Assembly (NCBI GenBank): GCA_003439945.1
Contig: QVRM01002238.1
Coordinates: 495,001-559,000, forward strand
Origin: Dermanyssus gallinae
Taxonomy: Eukaryota > Arthropoda > Arachnida > Mesostigmata > Dermanyssidae
DNA length: 64,000 bases
Direction: 5' to 3'
A program made the position numbers and the translations under genes. Every line of letters begins with the position of its first letter. Position 1 is the stretch's first letter. The notes beneath the pieces are model-generated. The model was not told the origin of the DNA and made no database searches. It saw only the letters and a program-made list of their open reading frames with translations. Below, one piece after another: positions 12,690 to 24,217 of the stretch.

Positions 12690-12719
12690 TCACAAGGAAT
12701 ACGACTGTATTCCTTGTGA
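12690..12719. repeat. Perfect 13-bp inverted repeat with 4-base loop
   Basis: Arms TCACAAGGAATAC and GTATTCCTTGTGA are separated by GACT. The hairpin lies downstream of the TACC-like gene and upstream of the LINE relic. It could be a miniature-element core or a chance palindrome, and no poly-T run follows it. Confidence 0.8.
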
Positions 12720-13381
12720 TATGTTAATCATTAGAAGATCTCAAAATGCAACCTGAAAATATGTTGTAATCTAGAAATATATTATGATGCGTTAAACGAC
12801 ACTAGCTCTTCATTGTCCAATGCATACAGTCTTACAGCCGATTACTGTCAATATTTTTATCATTATGAGCTTCATTACTGCAATCCGTATTATATTCTCA
12901 TGCGGATTGAAAGTAGTGACAGGGATGAATTCACTCGGATACTCTACAAGCAGTGAACAAGGTCAACAATAACAATAAATTATTTTAGATTAACATGGCC
13001 TTTACATTTTTGTGACGTAGTAGCGACGATACGCGTTCACATTGGCCCAAATGCAATGGTAAACAGAGCTACTATTATAAACTAGGCACAATGAAAATCT
13101 ATGTTTTTAAGAAGAGCGCAATAAATGCATATTTATGCTCTCTTGTCCGAGAGAGAGACAGCCCTCTTGCGCTATTATCTGAATTTCATAATTGCGAAAT
13201 TAGATACATATTCATGGTAAATTCGATTGCTTCGTACGTAAATATATGATGACAACCGCGACGACGATTCGTAGAACAATATTGATCGATGCTTGGGTGT
13301 TTTGCTTGTTTGTTTTCTGTCTATATTAATCATATGTATTCATCAATGTTTTGTTTGCACGTTGTTTATGTTTATCATTTG

Positions 13382-13412
13382 TTTATTTAATTAAAATATT
13401 AGGAATTTTATT
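13382..13412 (-). promoter_or_regulatory. Candidate polyadenylation signals of the TACC-like gene
   Basis: Two AATAAA hexamers read on the minus strand (13407-13412 and 13382-13387), 25 and 50 bases after the stop codon at 13437. The position is close but acceptable for a short 3' UTR. The local DNA is AT-rich, so chance occurrence is possible. Confidence 0.35.
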
Positions 13413-13436
13413 GGCACTAATAAGTTGTATGTTATG

Positions 13437-13551
13437 TTAATAACAAACCATTATGCGTGTTTCCTGTTGCAGTCTGTCAATCTCCATATTTTTCACCTCC
13501 ATCTTTGCGTGCAGTAGAGCCGCCTGTTTCTCCCACGTATATTTTTCTCGC
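13437..13551 (-). CDS. tacc: TACC-like coiled-coil protein, exon 6 (C terminus)
   Basis: The acceptor tatttccag|G completes the arginine codon split by exon 5. The exon reads REKYTWEKQAALLHAK, then MEVKNMEIDRLQQE, and ends TRIMVCY before TAA at 13437. AALLHAKMEVKNMEIDRLQQ parallels the AALHAGLRKEQMKVESLERAL stretch of vertebrate TACC domains. The family normally continues with a short helix ending near LTKICDELI. That piece is absent, so either the domain is shorter here or a further exon replaces the last codons; a weak donor (ATG|gtttgt) exists before the stop. Confidence 0.65.
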
Positions 13552-13858
13552 CTGGAAATACGTACAATAAATAAAGTTATAAATTAATATCTGTCTCGCA
13601 ACAGCACATTCTATGCTCCTATGTCGGGCAAAAACACCAATGTCACAAATTGTAGTAATTTAACTCTCATTCCGAAACAGGGCCTCTTAGAGACCATGTT
13701 CCATTGGAAAAAATATTTGCCTTAACGAGCTCTACAATTCCATATTTCGTTGATCAAATATTCCTGTAACACCCTGTATATATATATATATATATTTATA
13801 TATATGAGAGAGAGCACAAGTAAATATTACACGAATAAATAGGCGGTAACGTTCCTAC

Positions 13859-13944
13859 CTCATTTTCTCTTCGGCCGATGACTCGAAATCCTTCATAATT
13901 GCAGTTAACTGGTCTTTCTCCATAGACAGATCTTCGACCTGAGC
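13859..13944 (-). CDS. tacc: TACC-like coiled-coil protein, exon 5
   Basis: The exon lies between ttgtcgcag|GCTCAG and ATGAG|gtagga. It starts in phase 0 and ends in phase 2, agreeing with both neighbours. It encodes AQVEDLSMEKDQLTAIMKDF followed by ESSAEEKM, a charged heptad-like coiled coil. The 86-bp size is small but typical for the TACC domain, which is commonly built from many short exons. Confidence 0.7.
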
Positions 13945-13984
13945 CTGCGACAATTCAGGTCGTTATGAGTTTAGCGAGTCTAAG

Positions 13985-14001
13985 TATATATATATGTCTA
14001 A

Positions 14002-14071
<70 letters not shown>
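13985..14071. repeat. (TA)n microsatellite, intronic
   Basis: An almost pure TA array with one GTC interruption near 13996, in the intron between exons 4 and 5 of the TACC-like gene. Another (TA)n tract lies at 13779-13805 in the next intron. Confidence 0.95.
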
Positions 14072-14073
<2 letters not shown>

Positions 14074-14503
14074 AGTCTGCTATGATTCGGCGCGTACGCT
14101 TTGTATGACACATCTGGTGCAAACATATTTTCAACTGTTTCAACTGTTTTTTTTATTGACATTTTTTGTAAGATAATTGCACCCATTCATTTCAAGCTCC
14201 ATTAAGCACATAGCTTGTTCAGAGCCCCTTTTATGAGACAACAATGTACAATTTATATATGCCATTTTCACCTATATACAATATATTGCAACATGTTTGT
14301 ATTTTTATATCAATTTTAACCAGATACCAAAATTTCAAGATAATGCTCTCTAAGATCGCATTTGAATTTGAGCTGAGACTTTGTCTGCCTAACAGAGGCC
14401 GGTACTTTGTTCCAGTAGTGTCATTCTATTATATCATTCTAATGAGGTAACTAAATGACGCACAAGCCAATTGACCATTATCCGCCTTCCTGCGGGACCT
14501 TAC

Positions 14504-14635
14504 CCTGTACTGCGTAAGCATGTCGAGTTGTGTCTGAACGACCTCACGAAGTTCCGAGTTAGCTGCGCGTACCTCGCCCATGCGAGCCATCGTTGTCTCA
14601 ACGGCGCGTTCCAGCGTATTCACGGTCTGCTCCAG
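14504..14635 (-). CDS. tacc: TACC-like coiled-coil protein, exon 4
   Basis: This 44-codon exon lies between gcctcttcag|CTG and TACAGG|gtaagg, phase 0 at both ends. It encodes LEQTVNTLERAVETTMARMG then EVRAANSELREVVQTQLDML and TQYR. The LNSVERSLSDLFRRYENLKG segment of vertebrate TACC domains has the same spacing of V/L and E/R residues. It is a strongly predicted parallel coiled coil with no proline. Confidence 0.72.
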
Positions 14636-14904
14636 CTGAAGAGGCAAAGATTCGGAAGAAGCAAAATATATATATACATAAATGGCAAGTTTAAATATAC
14701 ATGTATGCACATACATATTCTGTAACAGGCGGCTCAGCAATTAGTATTCAATTCGTAGACATCTTGCAATTTCTCTTGCGCAAGGCGAACGTTATAAACT
14801 ATTAATTAAACTATTATTGTTTTTTTTTAATTATTATTATTAAACCCGTATTACACCTTATATGCAAGACTGTTACAGAAGGTCAAGTGGCTAATTCCGA
14901 GTCC

Positions 14905-15019
14905 GAGGGGAGGAGTTCGGGTTTAGTGGGTTTGTGAGTTTCATACTGGTCCGTCTGGCTAACGGTGGCGCATGTGCATCATGCATTTCCGTAACCTTCC
15001 ATATGAAAAAATGGTCTTG
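14905..15019 (+). repeat. SINE body copy (family S)
   Basis: This roughly 115-bp segment shares order and many bases with the 3' half of the element at 3899-4014: GGGGAGGA, TTTAGTG, AGTYTCAYACTGG, then a run ending CCATATRARAAAAA. The tRNA-like head is not clear here. It lies in the intron between two coiled-coil exons of the TACC-like gene, on the strand opposite to the gene. Confidence 0.45.
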
Positions 15020-15227
15020 CTATGCCAAACTCCTCATAATTCCAAGCAAACAAAAACTTAGAATAAAATCACGTATTCAATATTTGTTTTAAAAGTAAAT
15101 ACTCAAAAAGTGGTGAGCTTAGCCCTATGTATGGCCTTTGTTTGCTTGAAGAGCCAAGCAAACAACATGGTGCCGCGTTTACGCTTCGTGTACTTTCCTA
15201 AGATTTCATAACGTGATTCGGACTTAC

Positions 15228-15401
15228 CTTTTGGTTCTGAGCCTTTTCTGTAAGAAGCTCTTTAGCAAGAGCTTCTGTAGAACGCGAGTTGTCCTTGCTG
15301 AAGCTGTCGAGACGTTTTTTAAGTACGCCCACAACTTGTTCATACGTACACAAGGCGGCCCGAAGGTCCTCCACTACGGTCGATGAGGAGCTAGCCGCAA
15401 G
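15228..15401 (-). CDS. tacc: TACC-like coiled-coil protein, exon 3
   Basis: This 58-codon exon runs from tgtatgcag|CTTGCG to a consensus donor AAG|gtaagt, phase 0/0. It encodes a short Ser linker and then VVEDLRAALCTYEQVV, LKKRLDSFSKDN and EALAKELLTEKAQNQK. This parallels the MRKIVAEYEKTIAQM through QLTMEKEQAL start of the TACC coiled coil. Together with exons 4-6 it makes about 169 residues, close to the roughly 200-residue family domain. Confidence 0.72.
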
Positions 15402-16142
15402 CTGCATACAGACTTTACTGGTTAAATCACATGATCATATTTGTTTTATCTTTGCTTTTAATTAATGTTTTTTGGTTACGCAAATGCAAATTAACACGTT
15501 GACCGTACTTTTTATGCAACTACGACATAGTTACCTGGCGTTTTAAAAAATAAAACTTAGTAGGATCCTTTACTTCCTACAAATCTACGGGCAGACGGTG
15601 GACTCTAGGCGTTTGCAGCCACTGAGCTGGCTTAAAGCCCCGATAGGCTTATGGTACAATTCGAAGCGAATATTATAAGCGAGAGTTCAGGAGAAAAGCA
15701 AACGCGTTTTAGAAGAGAAGACAACTTCAAATGTGCAAGGATCCCACCCATGCCCAAATTAAGACGACCCCTGTTGAATGAAGCAAAACCCCCATGGGTT
15801 AATGCTGCCCTTGTGATCGCATGTCAGATGTGCAGCGTCAATTGGCCCAGGAAGGAAAGGGAAACATTCTAAATCAGGAAAATACGTAAATACTTTGAGC
15901 ATGCCAAAGAACGCTAGTTTCTATATGTCGCTGCGAAACACTGGGCTCGCTTGCTATGAGCACATAAATCTAAATTGGCGCGCAACGCATATGTATGATA
16001 CTATAGGGAACTATGTGTGTGGGAGTTACTATTCCCCCGCGGTCAGCTAATCAGAAACTTAAAAGCTTAACTAAGTAGCCTTTGAAATTGCTGTTCTAGG
16101 CTACCTATTACAGCTGACGACACGGACCACATGTAAACGTAC

Positions 16143-16526
16143 CAGTCTGGAGCCCTCAATAGCGTCTCCATGTAGCACCTCGGTCTGACTCTGCCTCGAT
16201 ATCATTGCTGGCTTCATTGGTGACACTATAGCGGCCGGTCTCAAACCGTTGCGACCGCAGACCGATGGTGGCGTCGAGGATAGGATTGGGCCCACTGGCG
16301 AAGCGAGGCTGTTCGCGTCGTGCCTTCCAGAATTCACGTGAGATTTGGCGTCGAGCCATTCCGGATGCACGTGGGAATTACCGTCAAGACATCGAGGGTG
16401 TGCGTGCGAATCAACGTCGACCCATCCAGGGTGTACGTGAGGGTTCTGCGCCGGCAGCGAATTGACGTCGAGGGGCCCCACTCGGCACGACAGAGTGATC
16501 CGACACGCGGACGGCCCTGGAAGCGC
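16143..16526 (-). CDS. tacc: TACC-like protein, exon 2 with 11-residue tandem repeat
   Basis: This 128-codon exon lies between tatgtgcag|GCGCTT and AGACTG|gtacgt, phase 0 at both ends, so it could be skipped without shifting the frame. It contains four tandem units of about 11 residues with the pattern HVHPxWLDxxS (HVHPGWVDVDS, HAHPRCLDGNS, HVHPEWLDAKS and the decayed HVNSGRHDANS), at bases 16308-16439. The rest is Ser/Pro-rich, ending AIEGSRL. No known domain is recognised. Good splice sites and uninterrupted frame support it, but expression is unproven. Confidence 0.6.
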
Positions 16527-16964
16527 CTGCACATATCACAAGTGATCTACTTTAGCATCAAATAGTACGGTATCAAAACAAACATACGTAAAGAGCAACG
16601 GGATGAATAGTAAGTACACTAGCAGATACAATGAAACTCAGCTACATGTCGTGGCATTTTGATTAGCTTCCTACAGAAGAATAAATTAGCATTATGTATT
16701 GATACAGCGACGGACATGTTTGTATTTGTTTTAAGTCGCATGTTTTAAGTCGCAAGTTTAACATTTTTAAGTCGCCAGAAAAATCAAACTGCAGTGAGTG
16801 CACGTGGGTGATACAAAACGCCTCTTCTTTTGAAATACGGTTACCTAGACACAACTAAAACATCTTCATCATGCCAAATGGGGAAATTAAATTACTCTAC
16901 ATACAGCAGCCATATAACAGATACTCAATTCGTTGAAACCAATTGAAGTCAGCAACGGCTTTAC

Positions 16965-19900
16965 CTTGTCGATGGCGGCGACCGTCCTACTGTCGGCATA
17001 GTAAGCAAAGCTTACCAGCTCTGACTCCATGCATTTGACGTTTGACCCCACGGACGCTGCTGAGCACACGAGTTCCGGGAGGTCAAACAGTAGAGGTTTA
17101 ACCGACTCTTGACCACTACTTGCTGAAAGCACACTCACTCGAAGTTGAGCCGAAGAGGAACCGCGTGGATCCTCTTCCAGATCTTCCAGCTCAGACGCCA
17201 GAGGGAGCGACTCTTCGGAGGTGTTCTTTTCGACGATGTAAGAGGCGTCCAACGCGCAACTATGGCGTGTCTCCGATGCTGACAAGGCCGTCATGGGCGG
17301 CCCACGTGCAGGAAGTTCCAGGCCAAAGGTAAACTTCTTGCTCTTAGAGGGCCGTGAACGTCCATCATCGACAATATCATAGGTGAGGTCTTGGTCCAGG
17401 CTGCTATCGAGCGAAGTTAGCTCCGCCGTGTTGTCAAGGGAATCTGTTGGAGTCTTTACAGTCTTTGCTGGGTGCACTGGCGACATACTGCGCTCCTTCA
17501 GAAGCTTTGAGGGTCTTTCAATCTTTACTGCCAAACTTTCTTTGGTGGTAGCCTGGTCGGGCCTTTTGGTCTTACGAGTCCATTTTCGGGATGCAATGGG
17601 GGAAGGACTCTTGTCTCGAGCTGCTTTTGGCAGTGAATTTTGGATCGGTGCTTTAAGATTGCGTTCTCGGTCGGCTTCTTCGATAGCCTTTTCCAGGCGT
17701 GCAAATTCCTCTATAGGGTCAACCGAAGACTCAATGGCCAACTCGGGAATAAAAAAGCTTTCCGAAGATTGAAATGAAGGCATTGCTATCACGTCAACAG
17801 TGGGCTGACTATTACTACTTGCTAAGCTGTCTTCTGGCGTCGCGATCTTGTCCTCGACCGACGCAGGAGCCGATTTCTTGTCTTTTGTCTCCGATGTTTT
17901 CACAGTTTGCTGCACACAACAGAAATCTCTCAACTCGGAAGCAACTTCGGGGCTAGCGGGTCTTAACAAATCCTTAGTTTCCTTGACTGCTATTACGTGA
18001 TCATTCGAGTTGACGACTACCATCCTATCACAGTTTGTTTTGTTTGGCGGCACTGCAACTTCACCCTGATTCTCCTGCTGAAGATTACCATTCATCTCCT
18101 CGAGCACATTACTACAAGTTCCGATAATGCTTAACTTGGACGGCGACGTTTCGTTGCTTGTATCGTGTTCAGGCAAGTTGGCTTCTAGTGTACCTCGTTG
18201 ACACGTTGTTTCAGTCTCTGCTGACTGACGACTCAAGGAGTCTTGTAGTGCCGTCTCGATGACTCCACCATTTGTAGCGTCTTCCCTTTCACTTGAGGAC
18301 ATGACTCCCGTGTCTCCGTCAAGTGTGTTTACTGCTACGCTGTCCGTGGCATCACCCAATAAAGTACAATTCGATGAGTCAGTTTCTGGACTAGCTAGCT
18401 CCGCTCGAGAGCTGTCTCCATCGGCGCACGCTGGTTCTACAGCGATGTGTTTTTGTACACCCGCCATACCACAAAGCTCGTCAGTTCTCAGCTCGGCGGC
18501 TGCATTCTCTTGATTGCCCCTGTTGCCACCAATGTCATGTGGAACAGGATCACTGGAACTATATGATATTTGATCGGCGGGATACTTCGCGTGTGTTTCG
18601 CTGTTCTGCACAAAAGCAAAGTGTTGTACGGGGTTTCGGTCGTCCTCTAACCGTGAAGCCACGTCTTCTTCTGATGGTTTAATACGCTCGGAATGTTCGG
18701 TGTCATCCAGCTCACATTTATTATCTGTTTTGCTTACTGCTAACGATGTAAGCGTGACAGCTTCATCACGTGCAGGAGTCAACGGAGAGACGACATTGGG
18801 GGGTGCCTGCTCCGTTTCTTCACATGACACTTCAGGTGTCGTACTAGTCAAACGAGAGCTTTCCCTTTTGCATGTGTCTTGCGTTCCGCCCGAGACTGGT
18901 CCTCTCGTTGTTGTTAAATGGTCACCTTGTACAAGTTCAGAGCCGTTCGGCAGACCTTCTTTCGTTGGTACCACAGAACACTCTTCGGTAATACCATGAT
19001 CAATTGTAACCATTGACTCTGTTGGTTTTTCAACGCACTGGTGAGAGTGCACTGCCCCTTGCTTGATTGTAGATTCTCCGTCAGGTTGTTGTAGTACGTC
19101 TTGAACCTGTGTACTCTCACTTTGATTTTGCGTCGCGACCTTATTTTCGACCGACCCAAGTCGAGGATCTGCGTGGTGCTTATCAGAAGACAAGATAGCC
19201 ACGTTTTGCATTTCACCCTTTAAATGGATCTGCATCTGCCGTCCTGCTCCATCATTAGCCGCGACGTCAGGATCGGATAACGCATACGGTTCACTTGCAG
19301 CGGGCATATCGTCACCGGCATTTAACGCCACCGGCACGGCAGACAACTGTGAAGAGTCGGGCTGTGTCGAACTGTTACTACGAACGTTGGAAGCATTTTT
19401 CCTACAGCGACTGTGTTTTTTGTGGCGTTTTCGCTTTTCGGCTGGCTGTGCCGGAGACACGGTAGCCTGATCATCCTTGATAAACAACTGCTCATTGCCA
19501 TTGACATTGTCTGTGACGGTTTGGGCCGTATCCTCGGCCAGTAGCAATGCGGCGTCCGTTATAGGCGGTAGAGGTTGATTGACTGACGGTTTTCTCGCCG
19601 CCGTCGTCGTCGTCGCTGTTTCGAATGCCGCCTCCGTTGTAGCGTTAACGTCATCATTCGCCAACGGCCCAACACAAGTGGTCTCGCTGGAGGTCACTGT
19701 CGGCGGAGTGGACAAACATTGGGAGGAGAGCGCGTGAGCATCGGCGCGGGAACCGACCCCCACAGCCATTGTGGGCAGCGTTGCTTGCGAATCAGACGCT
19801 GGCAGCCAGACGCCCTCTCTGGCTGGTGCCGCTCGTACTGCTGTGAGTGGTGACCACTGGCCGGCGACATATTCACAAGTTGAATCGGCCCTCATTGCCG

Positions 19901-21461
19901 TCACTACTGTTTCGGGCAGTTCGTTGCGTTCGCCTCGTTCCGTCGCATCCTCTGTCGTTGTCGGATCTTCTGATTCCTTTCCTGATACTGTTGCTGCTGC
20001 TGCCGCTTTTGGTGGTGGTGGTGGTGGTGGTAATGCTGTTACGCCTGCTGCTGTAGGGTTTTCTTCCGGATTGTCAGTTCCTGCCGCCGCTGAGTCCACT
20101 GGTCGCGCAGATGAGCCCGTTCGACCCGTTGTTGGATCGGCGGCGCCGTCTCGATCTGTTGAGCCCGCACTAGATACCGCGAGACTAACACTGACCGATT
20201 GACTCATGTTCATTGCAACTGTGTCTTGTTGTTGCTGTGGTTGTTGCAGTTTTTGTTGTTGTTGTTGTTCTTGTTGTTGTTGTTGTCGTCGTCGCTGTTG
20301 CTGTGGTTGCTGCAGCTGCCCCTGTTGTTGCTGATGCTGTGATTGATGCAGCGGTTGTTGCTGATGCTGTGGTTGCAGCTGTTTTTGTTGCTGTTGCTGT
20401 GGTTGCTGCAGCTGTTCGTGTTGTTGTTGATGCTGTGGTTGCTGCGACTGTTGTTGTTGATGCTGTGGTTGCTGCGACTGTTGTTGTTGATGCTGTGGTT
20501 GCTGCAACTGTTGCTGTTGTTCTTGCTGTTGCTGTTGTTGTTGTTGTTGTTGTTGTTGCTGCGACTCTCCCGAGCACGTTCGATCTGCATCGGGTTCACA
20601 TCTGTCTGAAAATGGCACTTCTGCAGGCTTCGACACTTCAGCGATACAGCACGCAGCTGTGCGACTGCTCTGACCACCATCACCAGCACCACTCCTGGTA
20701 CTACTACACGCACTACCGTCACCATCACCACCACCACCATCACCACCACTATTCTTACAACGACTAGCATCAACATTTCTGCTACTGCAGACACTAGCGT
20801 CTTTTTCCGTGCCAGCAGTCACTTCTAGATCCTTCTCCTGTGGGCAAGTATTGGCAGCCCGGCCGACAGTAGCCGATGCACCTGTCGGCATTTTGGCAAC
20901 CGACTTTGGCGGCTGCGGCGACAGCGGTAGTGGTGGTGGTAGCCCGCCGTTTACGATGCGGATTTCTTCCTCCGGAAGCACGTCAGCCTCGAACAGGCTG
21001 ACATGGTCCAACAAGCTGCCCGGTGTCGTATCACCACCGTCACCGCCGGCTACGCTAACATCGCCGACAGAGAAGTCATCGGACAGGCCCTCACCAGCAC
21101 ACGAGTAGATCGAACCCTCCATCGGGTTGAGTGTTCGAATCGATGCCACGCGCCGAAGGAACGCGGCGGCCGGTGAGGGCGGCGCGTCTTCGGACGACGC
21201 AGACAACGGCACGCTGTGCTCGTCGAGTGAGTCGAGCGAGTACTGAGAGCCCAACGATGAGTCGGTCGCCTGAGACGGCAGCTGAGGTGACACCTCACGA
21301 TGTGGACGCGCGTGGCCCGGGTCTGGCTGCGATGATTGAGGCGGCTGCTGCTGCTGCCGATCCGCCGGCAGGGGCGCCGGCGTATCCTGGCCGCCGCCCA
21401 ACTTGAACAGCTTGCTTAACCTGCAACAACGACGCAGCAATTTTCGGAGGCATGCGGACAT
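16965..21461 (-). CDS. tacc: TACC-like protein, giant acidic/polyQ exon 1
   Basis: A single open frame of about 1,500 codons ends at donor GACAAG|gtaaag (reading on would stop at 16887). It would start at ATG 21461 (MSACLRKLLRRCCRLSKLF, basic and amphipathic) or be entered by an acceptor (gttgttgcag) before 21420, so the 5' end is unsure. Residues about 297-413 are almost all Gln with some His, Pro and Leu. Elsewhere the protein is acidic, Ser/Thr-rich and disordered, with a basic patch near SPSPIASRKWTRKTKRPDQA and a conserved-looking KKFTFGLELPA towards the end. TACC proteins are known for a long acidic unstructured N-terminal part before a C-terminal coiled coil that binds the microtubule polymerase XMAP215/Msps and the centrosome. 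The TACC label depends on the downstream exons. The frame is certainly coding; its family is probable. Confidence 0.8.
20222..20572 (-). repeat. CAG/CAA repeat encoding polyQ
   Basis: About 350 bp of mixed CAG/CAA codons within the giant exon, with a sub-repeat of about 33 bp encoding QQPQHQQQQS. The codon mixture suggests age rather than recent pure-triplet expansion. On the opposite strand it makes long shadow ORFs rich in Leu and Val. Confidence 0.9.
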
Positions 21462-21670
21462 TATTAGACGAGCAATGTGTGCGGACAACAGTCTATCACC
21501 TAGGCTGCAATCCCTCTAGTTTTGAGCCCGACTGCTCTGGGCTAGGGCGACACACGAGCAAGAACAACAGCGCCATGGCCAGAGTGAGCTTCGAACTATC
21601 TACGCTTGCGGCAGTAGCAAGCGTAACTTTGTTAACTGTTGTGGGTGCGGTAAAGCCTTAAAACTCACAA

Positions 21671-21705
<35 letters not shown>

Positions 21706-24188
21706 CGTAGAGTAATCTTGTCATTCTGTCGTTATATTGTGTATACAGTGTATATATAGATACATGTGTCCTGTACACCCTGCATGCATAATTCAATCAT
21801 ACAAGCCAATATGTGACGATGACAGCATGCTAAGAGTACGCTACTCTACTTCACTACGGTGGCTTTTAAATCACTTTCTGGCTGTGGTCAGCCGCACTGT
21901 GGACAAACGCCCTCGCGGGTAGACGGGACTATCGCGCGCCGCCAATAGCACAGACAGACACATGTCACATGGCCTGCCTTCAGCGTGAAGCTGAAGGCAT
22001 GCCCACCGCAGCATCACAAGCAGGGCGACTACCATAACCACGGCATGGCCGCCTTGCCTTACTGCCGTGCTCAATCGACGCCTTACTGAGTGATGACTGA
22101 GTATCCGTCCATCTGGGTGTGTGTGTTTGTCCAAGATGCGGATCGGTTCAATGTCTGCGTAATATAAACGTAAATAAAGCCAGGGCGTTCTCTAATGTTT
22201 GGCACAGTTTTACCAAATGCGGCAACCGAAGCAGCAGCAGCAACAACAACAACAACAGGAACAGTACAAGCAATGACTGCTCAAGCCGTAATAGATCAGG
22301 CAACTAAGACCAAACCATCATGTCTGGTCTAGGCGATCTGACGCAGATCTGTGTATGGCGTCCAGAATAGTTAGCGGCTTACACTGTTGATCTACCTGCC
22401 TCTACGGCTCCCCTGTCTGTTTATCTGTGTCGAGCTGTGTTTACGTCTGGTTACTTGCCATAGTCGCTGGGCTGCCTGTCGATACATTAATATTAGTTTA
22501 CGAGTAACATCGAGCGACAACAATAACAGTAACAACACTAGCGTAACCAGCAACAACAGTAACAACACAACGACAACAGTATGCGCAACAACACCACAAC
22601 AACGACAGCAGCAATAGCAACAACGGTTTGAACACTAAGAACAACAGCAACAACATTAACAGCAGCAACAACAACGTTGGCACAGCGATTGAGCAATCGT
22701 TCATTCGATTCATTGTTTGATCAAATACTCTACAGCCAACAAGCACGTGTCAGTACATAATATGGTTGCGGCGTAGGTGAGGTATTATTGGGTGAGATAG
22801 TAGGTAGAGGCGGGTGCTGGGTGTTTGTTAAATGTTATGGCTACGTCTGGCTCACTAGGTGATACGTACGGCTGCTGGATAAACGAATGTATGTGTTTAT
22901 AAATAATTACTGATCAATGTATCTAACTAAGCTATATAGCCGTCTCTCTCTCTCTCTCTCTCTCTCTGTGTTCGACTAGTGTTAATTGGATTGGATGGCA
23001 TTGGAGCTATCCAATCGGATGGCTGGGTGGATGGGTGGGTGCTGTATGGGTTAGTTGAGTGTTTATCTGTTAAGATGTTGGACGCGACGGCCGTATTTAT
23101 GAGCCTAAATCGTTTTCTCCTCGCTACTACTGCAGCTGCTGGTGCTTCGGCTGTTTTCGTGTTTCGGTTTTGTCGACTGTGTTGTCGGCGGTTGTCTTCG
23201 GCCGATGATCGTTGCCGGTGCCTGTTCCTTCTGTGTTCCTTCTGCACAAACACACAGGCGTATATACATACGTACGTACATACATACATACACACACATA
23301 AATACACAAAAGACTCATAGACCCACGCAACAGAAACAAATTACGACGACACACGAACGAATCTATCCAGCGCACTCATTCGCCGCATAAACGCACCTCT
23401 TCAGCTTGATGCCGGTACTGGACTGTCACCGACAACAACGACAACAACCACGACAAGGACAGCGACCACAACGACGACAACGACGACGACCACGAAAACG
23501 ACAATTCGTTGTTGCCAGGTTGGATCCGGACTGCGAGCGGGTGCTATATCGCCAGTGCTACAATATGTCGGGCCTGCAGAATCGTTCTTACTCCGTGCTC
23601 CTATCGGACACAACACGACTGCTTCCACTACGGATACACCTACTAATCTGGCTACGGACCGGGCGGCGCGTGGGTGAGGCGTCGAGGCACGCGTCTGAAG
23701 CACGGAACATACTACTACTACTACTACTACAACTATGAGTGCACGAGGCCAGCCTGAAGTGCGGCCGATCACCTAATCAGTCCACCAGACGAATGAATCA
23801 CCATGCGTAGAAAAGACATCACCGACTTGCAAACTTCTCCTGCTGCTGCTGATGACAATGCTGGCGCCGGTGTTGTTGCTGCTGCTGCTGCTGCCGCTAC
23901 TTCTGGTGGTTCTCTTTGTCCCGTGGATCCTTCTGAGCGCGGTGAATAAATATTCTTACTAATATTAATCTTATTAATATTATAATTGCTTCTGCTGCTG
24001 CTGGTGCTGAAGCAGCACACAGCAGCTAAAGTCTCAAGCAAGCGCCAGTTGTCAGACACCGGGGCGTGCTGGATAATGTTGTGGTAGCAGCGTTAGCTAC
24101 GATCGACGACAAGCAGGACCACAGGAAGAAGGACAGAAATCACGACCCAATGCGCGGGCGTTCACCGATAGATCACCGTTTTTCGGGA

Positions 24189-24217
24189 ATCCAGACAGGC
24201 GTCGTGCCTGTCTGGAT
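24189..24217. repeat. 12-bp perfect inverted repeat
   Basis: Arms ATCCAGACAGGC and GCCTGTCTGGAT flank the loop GTCGT. It has no coding context or poly-T tail. Function unknown. Confidence 0.8.

Noticed and set aside
20185..20794. Several long ORFs in all frames around 20.2-20.8 kb
   Set aside because: Translations of the CAG/CAA tract of the giant exon in other frames (Thr-, Asn-, Leu- and Val-rich).
22945..23320. Possible CRISPR-like or direct-repeat array
   Set aside because: Only (CT)n and (TACA)n microsatellites; no regular spacers, and the genome is eukaryotic.
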